DNA of 64,000 nt, taken from contig NZ_BMPW01000027.1 of the NCBI RefSeq assembly GCF_014647795.1, forward strand, positions 1 through 64,000, given 5' to 3'. This stretch comes from Actinoplanes campanulatus (GTDB lineage Bacteria > Actinomycetota > Actinomycetes > Mycobacteriales > Micromonosporaceae). Below, piece by piece: positions 8,270 to 16,573 of this stretch. How positions within the stretch are numbered: position 1 is the stretch's first letter; the number at the start of each line of letters is the position of its first letter. Made by a program: the position numbers and the translations under genes. The notes below the pieces were generated by a model. That model made no database searches and had not been told where the DNA came from. It worked only from the letters and a program-made list of their open reading frames with translations.

Positions 8270-8929
8270 TCAGCGGGCGTAGGCGGGCACGTACTCCTGG
8301 CCGGTCAGCGCCTGGATGCGGCGGATCACCTCGTCGGTGTGGGCCCGGAAGTCGCGGGGACCGGTGGCGAGCCCGGCCACCGGCAGGGCGGGGCCGAAGG
8401 TGATCGTGATCGGGACGGGCCGGGGGAGCCGGGAGCCGGTCGGCCGGATGCGGTCGGTGCCGGTGATACCGACCGGGATGATCGGCACACCCGCCTGGAC
8501 GGCGAGCCGGACCGCGCCGGTGCGGCCCCGGTAGAGACGGCCGTCCGGCGAGCGGGTGCCCTCGGGGAAGACGGTGACCAGGCCGCCGGAGCGCAGCACC
8601 GGTACGGCGGAGGCGAAGGCGTCCAGCACCGCCCGCCCGCCGGCCCGCTCGACCGGGATGGCGCCCATGCCGGACACCACCCGCCGGTTCAGTCCGCCGC
8701 GCAGGCCGGGGGTGTTGAAATACTCCGCCTTGGCCCAGAACGTGATGTGCCGCGGTGTGCTGATGCCCAGGAAGATCTGGTCGGCGATGGCCAGGTGGTT
8801 GGGGCAGAGGATGGCGCCGCTGTCCCGGGGCAGGTGCTCCAGCCCGGTGACGGTGGGCCGCCACACGGTCCGGGCGAGGGCGCCGAGGGTGCCCTTCGTC
8901 AGCGCGTACAGCGGCGGGGTGCGGGTCAT
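8270..8929 (-). CDS. 1-acyl-sn-glycerol-3-phosphate acyltransferase (PlsC-like)
   Basis: Protein of 219 aa. The catalytic H(x)4D box is NHLAIADQ (about 36-43), followed by the acceptor-binding FPEGTRSPDG (about 110-120) and a P-I-I-P-V-G motif (about 140-146), all typical of lysophosphatidate acyltransferases that build phosphatidic acid at the membrane. It overlaps the stop of the upstream TetR gene by four bases (ATGA), so the two form one unit. The exact acyl acceptor is inferred from family only. Confidence 0.88.
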   Translation of the reverse strand: MTRTPPLYALTKGTLGALARTVWRPTVTGLEHLPRDSGAILCPNHLAIADQIFLGISTPRHITFWAKAEYFNTPGLRGGLNRRVVSGMGAIPVERAGGRAVLDAFASAVPVLRSGGLVTVFPEGTRSPDGRLYRGRTGAVRLAVQAGVPIIPVGITGTDRIRPTGSRLPRPVPITITFGPALPVAGLATGPRDFRAHTDEVIRRIQALTGQEYVPAYAR

Positions 8930-9519
8930 GCCGGGTCATCTCCCGAGTCGGGGCCCAGGTGGGCGGTGAGGATGGCGTCGAGGAACGGGGCCGGGTCGGA
9001 GGCGCCGGTGGCCAGTTGGAGGCTGCCCCAGTTGCGTAGCTCGGCCATGCCGTGCAGGGCCGCCCAGAGCACGCCGGCGGTGACCTCGGGCCGCTGGCCG
9101 GCGCCCGGCCGGGCCTCCGCGACCAGGCCGGTGAGCAGCCGGAACAGCGGCAGGCCGGCCTCGCGCAGCCCGAGGTAGCCGCTCTGGAGCAGGTCGTGCC
9201 GGAACATCAGCTCGAACATGCCGCGCCGAGTCGAGGCGAAGCCGGTGTACGCCCGGGACAGCGCGAGGATGCGGGCGCGCGGCTCGGGCGGGGCCGCGGT
9301 GAGGGCGGTGTCGATCTCGGCGGCCAGGGCGGTGAAGCCGGCCCGGGCGATCGCGGAGAGCAGCGAGAGGTGGGTCGGGAAGTAGCGCCGGGGGGCGCCG
9401 TGCGACACGCCGGCCCGCCGGGCGATCTCCCGCAGCGACAGGGCGGTGTGTCCCTCGGCCTGCAACAGCTCGACGCCGACCTCCACGAGCCGGGCGCGGA
9501 GTCCCTGGTCCAGGTCCAT
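8926..9519 (-). CDS. TetR-family transcriptional regulator
   Basis: Protein of 197 aa. The N-terminal helix-turn-helix LSLREIARRAGVSHGAPRRYFPTHLSLLSAI (given as its two halves in the family: LREIARRAGVS and RRYFPTHLSLL) lies at about 30-60; the C-terminal ligand domain resembles the TetR_C WHG-type fold. ATG 9519 sits inside a 38-bp inverted repeat, so the protein very likely represses itself and the overlapping acyltransferase gene downstream. A GTG at 9525 is an alternative start. No Shine-Dalgarno is seen, which fits leaderless expression. A role in lipid homeostasis is inferred from the neighbour. Confidence 0.88.
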   Translation of the reverse strand: MDLDQGLRARLVEVGVELLQAEGHTALSLREIARRAGVSHGAPRRYFPTHLSLLSAIARAGFTALAAEIDTALTAAPPEPRARILALSRAYTGFASTRRGMFELMFRHDLLQSGYLGLREAGLPLFRLLTGLVAEARPGAGQRPEVTAGVLWAALHGMAELRNWGSLQLATGASDPAPFLDAILTAHLGPDSGDDPA

Positions 9520-9555
9520 AGACACTGTCTACCAAGGCGGGTAGACAGTGTCTAT
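9518..9555. promoter_or_regulatory. TetR operator: 16-bp perfect inverted repeat
   Basis: ATAGACACTGTCTACC (9518-9533) and GGTAGACAGTGTCTAT (9540-9555) are exact inverted copies separated by AAGGCG. Each arm also contains its own palindrome TAGACACTGTCTA, so the site could bind two dimers. It covers the start codon of the tetR gene. Confidence 0.8.
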
Positions 9556-9647
9556 CCCGGTTCCGGGGTGAGCGCCGCGATGTGAGGTAGGTCGCGGGGG
9601 AGGTGGCAAAATCTCGTCATCGTGCAAGACTCGGGGTTGACCCACCA

Positions 9648-9819
9648 CGCGCTGGCGGGACTCGGTGAAATTCCGAACCGGCGGTGATCCGGCACACTCG
9701 TGCCGGTAAGCCCGCGACCCGGCTGCCCGCACCACGGCAGCCGGTGGACCTGGTGAGACTCCAGGGCCGACGGTTGATCGGCGAAAGCTGGTCAGACAGT
9801 CCGGATGGGAGACAGCGCG
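9648..9819 (+). promoter_or_regulatory. FMN riboswitch (RFN element)
   Basis: Conserved blocks of the RFN aptamer are present: ACTCGGTGAAATTCCGAACC (9659-9678) followed by GGCGGT, CCGCGACCCGG, a GGACCTGGTGAGA-like segment and AGTCCGGATGGGAGA (9799-9813). The closing P1 stem is CGCGCTG (9648-9654) with CAGCGCG (9813-9819). It precedes ribD by 130 bp and should switch the rib operon off when FMN is abundant. A weak -10 candidate, CAAAAT, lies at 9607-9612. Confidence 0.95.
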
Positions 9820-9821
9820 CG

Positions 9822-9905
9822 GAATCGGACGGTCGTGCCCTTGTCGGCGCGATGCGGCCGGGGTGCGCGAAGCGTACCCTCGCTGTCCGATTCTTGTCGT
9901 TTTCT
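9822..9905 (+). terminator. Riboswitch expression-platform hairpin
   Basis: GAATCGGAC (9822-9830) pairs exactly with GTCCGATTC (9885-9893), enclosing a GC-rich 54-nt loop with further pairing, and is followed by TTGTCGTTTTCT. Placed just after P1 of the FMN aptamer, it looks like the terminator arm used when FMN is bound. About 46 bp then separate it from ribD. Confidence 0.6.
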
Positions 9906-9951
9906 CCCACTCTTCTCGGCGCGTGACCGTTCCGCGTGAGAGGACCCGGAG

Positions 9952-11028
9952 ATGGTGACCGAGGACGAGGCGATGTGCCGCGCTGTCGCGCTGGCCGCCC
10001 GGGGCCTCGGAACCACCAGCCCGAACCCGGTGGTCGGCTGCCTCCTGCTCGGCCCGGACGGCGACGTGGTGGGCGAGGGCTTCCACGCGTACGCCGGCGG
10101 CCCGCACGCGGAGATCGTGGCGCTGGCGCAGGCCGGGGAGCGGGCCCGGGGCGGCACCTGCGTGGTGACGCTCGAGCCGTGCAACCACACCGGGCGGACC
10201 GGGCCGTGCTCCGAGGCGCTGATCAGCGCCGGGGTGCGCCGGGTGGTCATCGCGGTCGACGATCCGACGCCGGTGGCGGCGGGCGGCGCGGCGACCCTGC
10301 GGGCGGCCGGCATCGAGGTGGTCACCGGGGTGCGGCGGGCCGAGGCGGAGAAGGGCAACGTCGCCTGGCTGACCGCGGTGCGCCGGAGCCGGCCCTACGT
10401 GACCTGGAAGTACGCGGCGACCCTGGACGGGCGCTCGGCCGCGGCGGACGGCACCAGCCAGTGGATCTCCTCGGCCGAGTCCCGGGCCGACGTGCACGTG
10501 CTGCGCGGCACCGTGGACGCGATCGTCGCCGGCGTCGGGACGGTGCTGGCCGACGACCCCCAGTTGACCGTCCGTGACCTGCGGGACGGCACCCTCGCCA
10601 TCAAGCAGCCGCTGCGTGTGGTCGTCGACTCCGCCGGGCGTACCCCGGAGAACGCCCGGGTGCGTGACGCGGCCGCACCCACCTGGATCGTCACGACGGC
10701 CGCGGTCGGCGCCGGGCCGGACGGCCGCGTCGACCTGTCCGCGCTGCTCGCCGGGCTGTATGCGAAGGGCGTCCGCAACGTGCTGCTGGAGGGCGGGCCC
10801 ACACTCGCCGGTGCTTTTCTCGGCGCCGGACTGGTCGATCGGGTCATCGGATACGTCGCGCCGAAGCTGCTCGGGGCGGGCCGGACCGCCCTGGTCGACG
10901 CCGGCGTCGGAACCATCGCCGACGCCGTCGAGCTGGACATCACCGACATCACGCCGATCGGTGGCGATCTGCGTTTCATAGCGACCCTGCGTCCCAAGCC
11001 TTCCGACCACCCAGCCCTCCACCCGTGA
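9952..11028 (+). CDS. ribD: Bifunctional riboflavin deaminase/reductase RibD
   Basis: Protein of 358 aa with two domains. The N-terminal deaminase has the zinc site PHAEIVAL (about 51-58) and EPCNHTGRTGPC (about 75-86), which converts the GTP-derived pyrimidine. The C-terminal NADPH-dependent reductase runs from about 145 (YVTWKYAATLDGRSA) to the end. GGAG sits before ATG 9952. It is the first gene behind the FMN riboswitch and carries out the second and third steps of riboflavin synthesis. Confidence 0.96.
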   Translation: MVTEDEAMCRAVALAARGLGTTSPNPVVGCLLLGPDGDVVGEGFHAYAGGPHAEIVALAQAGERARGGTCVVTLEPCNHTGRTGPCSEALISAGVRRVVIAVDDPTPVAAGGAATLRAAGIEVVTGVRRAEAEKGNVAWLTAVRRSRPYVTWKYAATLDGRSAAADGTSQWISSAESRADVHVLRGTVDAIVAGVGTVLADDPQLTVRDLRDGTLAIKQPLRVVVDSAGRTPENARVRDAAAPTWIVTTAAVGAGPDGRVDLSALLAGLYAKGVRNVLLEGGPTLAGAFLGAGLVDRVIGYVAPKLLGAGRTALVDAGVGTIADAVELDITDITPIGGDLRFIATLRPKPSDHPALHP

Positions 11029-11087
11029 ATCGGACTGAAAGCCTGCCGCCCACCCCGCCCACCACCCGTAAATCGGAAAGAAGGCTT
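11020..11087 (+). repeat. 25-bp imperfect direct repeat at the ribD/ribE junction
   Basis: CACCCGTGAATCGGACTGAA (11020-11039 and on to 11044) recurs as CACCCGTAAATCGGAAAGAA (11063-11082 and on to 11087) with a 43-bp period. The first copy holds the ribD stop; the second provides the AAGAAGG region ahead of ribE. It looks like a small local duplication. Confidence 0.7.
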
Positions 11088-11092
11088 CACTG

Positions 11093-11692
11093 ATGTTCAC
11101 CGGAATCGTGGAAGAGCTGGGCGAGGTCGTGCGCCTCACCGAGGGCAGCGAGGACTCGGCGGTCATCGCCGTCCGGGGCCCGCTGGTCACCTCGGATGCG
11201 CGGCACGGCGACTCGATCTCGGTGAACGGCTGTTGTCTGACCGTGATCGACAACGTCGACGGGGTGTTCACCGCGGATGTGATGGGCGAGACGCTGCGGC
11301 GGACCTCACTGGGCGCCCTCCGGACGGGCAGCAACGTGAACCTGGAGCGGGCCGCCGCCCTGGGCAGCCGCCTCGGCGGCCACCTGGTGCAGGGGCACGT
11401 GGACGGGGTGGCGCGGATCATCGCCCGCGAGCCCGCCGACCAGTGGGAGGTGGTGCGTTTCTCGCTGCCGCCCGAGCTGGCGAAATACGTGGTGGAGAAG
11501 GGGTCGATCACCGTGGACGGGGTTTCGCTCACCGTCATGGCGGTCGACGGGGACAGCTTCGCGATCGGGATGATCCCGGCCACGTCGAAGCTGACCGTGC
11601 TGGGCAGCAAGGCCATCGGCGATCCGGTCAACCTCGAGGTCGACGTGATCGCCAAGTACGTCGAGAAGATGCTGGGGAGCCGCAATGTTTGA
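11093..11692 (+). CDS. ribE: Riboflavin synthase alpha chain
   Basis: Protein of 199 aa built of two similar beta barrels, as in all riboflavin synthases that dismutate two lumazine molecules. Barrel one begins [10 protein letters not shown] and has SVNGCCLTV (about 43-51); barrel two begins [11 protein letters not shown] (about 98) and has [10 protein letters not shown] (about 140). The last eight bases overlap ribBA, which suggests coupled translation. Riboflavin synthase is called ribE or ribC in different species. Confidence 0.96.
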   Translation: MFTGIVEELGEVVRLTEGSEDSAVIAVRGPLVTSDARHGDSISVNGCCLTVIDNVDGVFTADVMGETLRRTSLGALRTGSNVNLERAAALGSRLGGHLVQGHVDGVARIIAREPADQWEVVRFSLPPELAKYVVEKGSITVDGVSLTVMAVDGDSFAIGMIPATSKLTVLGSKAIGDPVNLEVDVIAKYVEKMLGSRNV

Positions 11693-12893
11693 GAGCATCG
11701 AGCGCGCCATCGCCGACATAGCGGCCGGTAAAGCGGTCATCGTGGTAGACGACGAGGACCGGGAGAACGAGGGAGACCTGATCTTCGCGGCCGAGCACGC
11801 GACGCCGGAGCTGGTCGCCTTCATGGTCCGCTACACGTCCGGGTACATCTGCGTGCCCCTCCCGGAGGAGGAGGCCGACCGGCTCGACCTGCCGCCGATG
11901 TTCCACACGAACCAGGACAAGCGCGGTACCGCGTACGCGGTCACCGTGGACGCCAAGCACGGCGTGAGCACCGGCATCTCGGCCGCCGACCGGGCGCGGA
12001 CCATCCAGCTGCTCGCCTCGGCCGAGACCGAGCCGGGCGACCTGTCCCGGCCCGGCCACATCGTGCCGCTGCGGGCGAAGCCGGGCGGCGTGCTGCGCCG
12101 CCCCGGCCACACCGAGGCCTCCATCGACCTGGCGGTGCTCGCCGGCTGCCGGCCGGCCGGGGTGCTCTGCGAGATGGTCAACGACGACGGCACCATGCAG
12201 CGCCGCCCGGACCTGGAGAAGTTCGCGGCCGAGCACGACCTGGCGCTGATCTCGATCGAGGAGCTCGTCGCCTACCTGCGGCACCGTCAGGGCAGCCAGG
12301 TGGAGCGGGTGGTGGAGACGGTCCTGCCGACCGAGCACGGGGTCTTCACGGCGGTCGGCTACCGCACCGAGGCCGACCAGGGCGAGCACGTGGCGCTGGT
12401 CTACGGCGACCTGGCCGACGGCGAGGACGTGCTGGTCCGGGTGCACTCCGAGTGCCTCACCGGGGACGTCTTCGGCTCCCGGCGCTGCGACTGCGGCCCG
12501 CAGCTGGACGCCGCGCTGGAGCGGGTGGCCGCGGCCGGGCGCGGGGTGGTGCTCTACATGCGCGGTCACGAGGGCCGCGGCATCGGCCTGCTGCACAAGT
12601 TGCAGGCGTACCAACTGCAGGACCGCGGTCTCGACACGGTCGACGCCAACCTGGAGCTGGGGCTGCCGGCCGACGCCCGCGACTACGGCACCGGCGCGCA
12701 GATCCTCGCGGATCTCGGCATCCGATCGATGCGGCTGCTCACCAACAACCCCGCCAAGAGAGCAGGCCTCGAGGGGTACGGTCTGCGCGTCACCGGGCGG
12801 GAGGAGTTGCCCGTCCGGCTGCACCCGGAGAACGTCCGGTACCTGCGTACCAAGCGGGACCGGATGGGCCACCTCTTCGAAGCACTAGGCTGA
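11685..12893 (+). CDS. ribBA: Bifunctional DHBP synthase / GTP cyclohydrolase II
   Basis: Protein of 402 aa. The N-terminal 3,4-dihydroxy-2-butanone 4-phosphate synthase has [13 protein letters not shown] (about 19-31), RPGHIVPL and [11 protein letters not shown]. The C-terminal GTP cyclohydrolase II (from about 205) has the zinc cysteines [17 protein letters not shown] (about 255-271) and [10 protein letters not shown] (about 291). Both entry reactions to riboflavin are therefore made by one protein, as usual in actinobacteria. Preceding stop and this start overlap by eight bases. Confidence 0.97.
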   Translation: MFESIERAIADIAAGKAVIVVDDEDRENEGDLIFAAEHATPELVAFMVRYTSGYICVPLPEEEADRLDLPPMFHTNQDKRGTAYAVTVDAKHGVSTGISAADRARTIQLLASAETEPGDLSRPGHIVPLRAKPGGVLRRPGHTEASIDLAVLAGCRPAGVLCEMVNDDGTMQRRPDLEKFAAEHDLALISIEELVAYLRHRQGSQVERVVETVLPTEHGVFTAVGYRTEADQGEHVALVYGDLADGEDVLVRVHSECLTGDVFGSRRCDCGPQLDAALERVAAAGRGVVLYMRGHEGRGIGLLHKLQAYQLQDRGLDTVDANLELGLPADARDYGTGAQILADLGIRSMRLLTNNPAKRAGLEGYGLRVTGREELPVRLHPENVRYLRTKRDRMGHLFEALG

Positions 12894-12927
12894 GAACCGC
12901 CCCGATTCGGGTGATGGTGCAATGAAA

Positions 12928-12934
12928 AAGGAGG
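12928..12934 (+). promoter_or_regulatory. Near-perfect Shine-Dalgarno of ribH
   Basis: AAGGAGG six bases before ATG 12941, in an unusually A+T-rich setting (AATGAAAAAGGAGGATATAT). It is the strongest ribosome-binding site in the window and fits the large amount of lumazine synthase needed for its icosahedral shell. Confidence 0.85.
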
Positions 12935-12940
12935 ATATAT

Positions 12941-13417
12941 ATGGCCGGCTTCGGTGATCCACACCTGCACACCGTCGACGCTGCCGGGCTCCGGCTCGGC
13001 ATCGTCGGTTCCCGGTGGCACGACGACCTGGTCGGTCACATGATCCGCCGGGCGCAGGCCGCCGCCGAGGCGTGCGGCGTCACGGAGGTGATCACCGCCC
13101 GGGTGGCCGGGTCGGTGGAGCTGCCGGTGGTGGCGCAGGCACTGGCCCGCCGGGTCGACGCGGTGGTCGCCCTGGGTGTGGTGATCAAGGGCGAGACCCA
13201 GCACTTCGAGTACGTGTGTGACGCGGTGACCACCGGCCTGACCCGGGTGGCGCTGGACGAGGAGACTCCGGTGGCGCACGGCGTGCTGACCGTGCACAGC
13301 CTGGGCCAGGCCCGCGACCGGGCCGGCCTGGAGGACTCGATCGAGGACAAGGGCTGGCAGAGCACGGTGGCGGTGCTCGACGCCGCACTCACGATCCGTG
13401 AGGTCTCCAAGCAATAG
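12941..13417 (+). CDS. ribH: 6,7-dimethyl-8-ribityllumazine synthase
   Basis: Protein of 158 aa. It condenses the RibD product with the DHBP made by RibBA. Motifs: GIVGSRWHDD (substrate loop near 20), VAGSVELPVVAQAL (about 52-65) and GVVIKGETQHFEYVC (about 82-96, catalytic His region). It ends the riboflavin operon; an inverted repeat begins 30 bp after its stop. The F-E-x-P of most homologues is V-E-L-P here, a mild change. Confidence 0.95.
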   Translation: MAGFGDPHLHTVDAAGLRLGIVGSRWHDDLVGHMIRRAQAAAEACGVTEVITARVAGSVELPVVAQALARRVDAVVALGVVIKGETQHFEYVCDAVTTGLTRVALDEETPVAHGVLTVHSLGQARDRAGLEDSIEDKGWQSTVAVLDAALTIREVSKQ

Positions 13418-13446
13418 AGCGTCTTCACCCTGAGGACACCCTCCGT

Positions 13447-13504
13447 TCTCGGAATAGGTGCCCGGCGCCGGGATGCTTCCCCGGTCCGCAGCCCTATTCC
13501 GAGA
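13447..13504. other. 12-bp inverted repeat with inner palindrome between ribH and the glycan island
   Basis: TCTCGGAATAGG (13447-13458) and CCTATTCCGAGA (13493-13504) are perfect inverted copies. The 34-nt loop contains CCCGGCGCCGGG (13461-13472), itself a palindrome. It could end the rib operon or be an operator for the glycosyltransferase gene. Its position argues against coding starts at 13458 or 13473. Confidence 0.7.
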
Positions 13505-13517
13505 CTGGTGCCCCACG

Positions 13518-15725
13518 GTGTTCCCACGGCTCAGCATCGTCGTGCCGTACTACGACGTCGAGCGCTACCTGGCCGCGTGCCTCGACTCGCTGGCCCGGCA
13601 GACCTTCCGGGACTTCGAGGTCGTCCTGGTCGACGACGGCTCACGGGACGGCAGCGCCGAGATCGCCCGGGCATTCTGCGCCGCGGACCCGCGGTTCCGG
13701 TTGGTCACCAGTGCGAACCAGGGCCTCGGTCCGGCCCGCAACCTGGGTGTCGAGCACGCTCAGGGCGAGTACCTGACGTTCGTCGACAGCGACGACCTGG
13801 TGCCGCGGCACGCCTACGAGATGCTGATCCGGTCACTGGACCGCACCTCCTCGTCGCTGGCCGGCGGCAACGCCCGGCGGTTCAACAACACCGCCGGGGT
13901 ACGCCAGTCGTACGTGCACCGGTTCGCCTTCGCCGCCGACCGGCCCGCCACCCACGTGCTCGAGTTCCCCGGGCTGGCCATCGACCGGATGGTGTGGAAC
14001 AAGGTCTACCGGCGGCGCTTCTGGGACCAGTTCGCGTACCGGTTCCCGGCGATCCGCTACGAGGACTACCCGGTCACGCTCAAGGCCCACCTCGACGCGG
14101 TCACCGTCGACTGTCTGGCCGCGCCCACCTACTACTGGCGTGAGCGGGAGTCCGGCGAGTCCATCACCCAGCAGAAGTTCGTGTTCGGCAACCTCGAGGA
14201 CCGGGTCGTCTCGGCCGAGATGGTGCTGGACATGGTGGACCGTCGCGCGCCCGAACTGCGCCCCGAGGTGCACCACCATCTGGCCCAGATCGACCTCACC
14301 ACGGTGGTGCAGGCGTTCGCCGCGGCCGCCGAGCACGAGGTGCCGGCCCTGCTCGGGCTGGGCCGGCGGCTCACCGGACGGCTCGACGAACAGGTGCTGG
14401 AGCGGGTCCCGGCGTTCCAGCGGCTGGAGTACTACGCGTTGCGGTCGGGCGACGTCGAGCTGCTCCAGCGCCTGGCCCGGTTCCGCGCCGACGGCGGCCT
14501 GGCGGCCGGGGTCCGCGCCGACCGGCACCCGATCCTGCCCTGGCGGTACCGCAGCGCCTACCCGGGCTCGCGGGACGCCACCGGCGTGCCGGCCGACGTC
14601 TACCGGCTGGCGCGCAAGGAGCTGGAGCTGCGGGCCGCCGCCACCCACCTGGAATGGGCCGACGACGCGCTCGTGCTGCGCGGCACGGCGGAGATCCTGC
14701 ACATGCCGGCGGACGACGACGCGACGCTGCGGATGACGCTGCTCGCCGGCCTGCGGGCCACCCCGCTGCGAGTTCGGCGGATCCCGGTTCCGGGCGGTGG
14801 CGAACGGGTCACCGGCTTCGAGACGCGGGTGCCGCGCAGCGTGCTCGCCGCCATCCCCCGGCAGCGTGGCTCGGTGCGCCTGATGGCCACCATGCGCAGC
14901 GGCCCGGTCCGCCGCCGGAGCCTGCTCGGGCTGCAGACGCTCTACCCGGTCGGGGCCCGGATCGGCGACGCCTGGTTTCAGCCGGCCCGCGCCCCCGACG
15001 GCCGCATGCAGTTGCGGCGCATCGCCGGTGAGGCAGAGCTGACCGGCGCCGTGGCGGACGGCGACGCGCTGGTGCTGAGCGGGCGGCTGCCGTCCGGCAC
15101 GGCGGCCCGGGAGCTGGTGCTGTCGCGGGCGGCCCGGGACGTGCGGGTGCCGCTGGAGGCCGGCCCGGACGGCACGTTCACCGCCCGGATCCCGGTGCGT
15201 GCGGTTGTCGACGCCACCAGCCCGGACGACCCGTTCCTCGGCCGCACCCTGCTGATCCCCAAGATCGGCGACTCGCTGCTGCTGATCACCGGCCTCTCCG
15301 GGGCGGTGAGCGTGCCCTACGGCGACCGGGTGCTCAGCATCGCCCGCTCGCCCGGGCAGTACCTGAACCTGGTCGAGGCGCCGTCCACGGTGAGCGCCTC
15401 CGCGATCACCGTGGACGGCGACGTGATCACCGTCTCCGGCCCGCGCTGGGACGGTGTCGACTACCGGCGGATCGTGTGGCGGCGGTTTCAGCCGAACTCC
15501 GACGACGCCGTGGACGCCCCCTGCGCCATGACGCTCGACCCGGGCCGCTGGGCGGCGCGCCTGGACACCGCGGCCCTGGAACCGGCGGACGAGGCCGACT
15601 GGACGCTCTTCGCCGGGGACTACGCGGTGCAGGCCGAGACGTTCGCCCTCACCAGCCTGCCCCGGCGCCTGGCCGGTCACCTCCTCTACACCCGGGCCGG
15701 CACCCTGCACCTGGAGACGAGCTGA
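13518..15725 (+). CDS. Glycosyltransferase family 2 protein with long C-terminal region
   Basis: Protein of about 735 aa. The first 230 residues are a GT-A fold: LSIVVPYYDVERYL, VLVDDGSRDGS (about 37-47), ANQGLGPARNLGVEHA and the metal-binding DSDD (about 91). The remainder is unassigned; several beta-rich stretches rich in R, G and V look like binding or scaffold domains seen on wall-polysaccharide polymerases. GTG 13518 is chosen because homologues begin with PRLSIVVP and because an inverted repeat lies just upstream; no good Shine-Dalgarno is seen. It is followed after five bases by the next gene, so it heads a three-gene operon. Donor and acceptor are unknown. Confidence 0.8.
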   Translation: MFPRLSIVVPYYDVERYLAACLDSLARQTFRDFEVVLVDDGSRDGSAEIARAFCAADPRFRLVTSANQGLGPARNLGVEHAQGEYLTFVDSDDLVPRHAYEMLIRSLDRTSSSLAGGNARRFNNTAGVRQSYVHRFAFAADRPATHVLEFPGLAIDRMVWNKVYRRRFWDQFAYRFPAIRYEDYPVTLKAHLDAVTVDCLAAPTYYWRERESGESITQQKFVFGNLEDRVVSAEMVLDMVDRRAPELRPEVHHHLAQIDLTTVVQAFAAAAEHEVPALLGLGRRLTGRLDEQVLERVPAFQRLEYYALRSGDVELLQRLARFRADGGLAAGVRADRHPILPWRYRSAYPGSRDATGVPADVYRLARKELELRAAATHLEWADDALVLRGTAEILHMPADDDATLRMTLLAGLRATPLRVRRIPVPGGGERVTGFETRVPRSVLAAIPRQRGSVRLMATMRSGPVRRRSLLGLQTLYPVGARIGDAWFQPARAPDGRMQLRRIAGEAELTGAVADGDALVLSGRLPSGTAARELVLSRAARDVRVPLEAGPDGTFTARIPVRAVVDATSPDDPFLGRTLLIPKIGDSLLLITGLSGAVSVPYGDRVLSIARSPGQYLNLVEAPSTVSASAITVDGDVITVSGPRWDGVDYRRIVWRRFQPNSDDAVDAPCAMTLDPGRWAARLDTAALEPADEADWTLFAGDYAVQAETFALTSLPRRLAGHLLYTRAGTLHLETS

Positions 15726-15730
15726 TCGGC

Positions 15731-16573
15731 ATGCATCACCACAACCACTACTACGGTCAGACCCACATCCTGGCCCGGTACTGCGGCCTGGACGACGAGC
15801 ACCCGCCGCGGATCCGGGGCTACCTCCAGCACGGGTGGAACGTCGGCTGCGGCTGGAACCCGGTGCACGAGTTCTTCGACGGGGCGTGGCGATACACCTG
15901 GACGGACGCCAACCGGCGGCGGGGGCACGCGCTCGGGCGGCGGAACTACCACGTGGTCGGCGCGCCGTTCCTCTACCTCATGGAGCTGGAGCCGGACCTC
16001 GGCGTGGTGCCGGAGCAGGAGCGCCGCGGAACGCTGTGGTTCCTCTTCCACGGCTGGGAGGGCGGCGGCAAGGGCGGCCGGATCGAGGGCGACCACGCCC
16101 GGCTCATCTCCGAGATCAAGGAGACCGAGACCGAGCCGGTCACGATCAGCCTCTACTACACCGAGTTCGAACGGGCCGAGGTGCGCCGAGCGTACGAAAA
16201 AGCCGGTTTTGAAGTGATCTGTTTCGGCAAGCGTGGGTGGAACTACGAGGGCACCGACCGGCGGTTCCTCTACAAGCAACTGGAGACGTTCCGGCGGTTC
16301 AAGCGGGTCGCCGCCAACCGGCTCAGCACGGCGGTCTTCTTCGGTGTCGCGGCCGGCTGCGAGCCCGCGGTGTACGGCGACGCGATGGAGCTGGAGGGCG
16401 ACAACCCGGTCTTCGGCGGGCAGGCCCGGATCGCCCGGCTCTGGCCGGAGATGCTCGGCAAGGACGTCGACCTGGCCGCCGCCCGTGCCACCACCGACGT
16501 CGAACTGGGCCGGGCCCACCTCATGCGGGCGGCCGAGATGCGCATGCTCTTCGATTGGAACCCCCGTGACTGA
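15731..16573 (+). CDS. Uncharacterised protein of a glycan-synthesis operon
   Basis: Protein of 280 aa that I do not recognise. It begins MHHHNHYYGQTHILARYCG, with five histidines in the first 14 residues, and contains GYLQHGWNVGCGWNP, FLFHGWEGGGKGG and YYTEFERAEVRRAYEKAGFE. The layout (an early H-G-W segment, then a mid-protein F-H-G-W-E) recalls GT-B-like transferases, but this is only an impression. No signal peptide or membrane segment. It starts five bases after the GT2 gene and overlaps the next gene by eight bases, so a role in the same surface polymer is likely. Confidence 0.6.
   Translation: MHHHNHYYGQTHILARYCGLDDEHPPRIRGYLQHGWNVGCGWNPVHEFFDGAWRYTWTDANRRRGHALGRRNYHVVGAPFLYLMELEPDLGVVPEQERRGTLWFLFHGWEGGGKGGRIEGDHARLISEIKETETEPVTISLYYTEFERAEVRRAYEKAGFEVICFGKRGWNYEGTDRRFLYKQLETFRRFKRVAANRLSTAVFFGVAAGCEPAVYGDAMELEGDNPVFGGQARIARLWPEMLGKDVDLAAARATTDVELGRAHLMRAAEMRMLFDWNPRD

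Noticed and set aside
13458-13517. Earlier start for the GT2 gene
   Set aside because: The extra residues lie inside a perfect inverted repeat and do not match the usual GT2 N-terminus PRLSIVVP.
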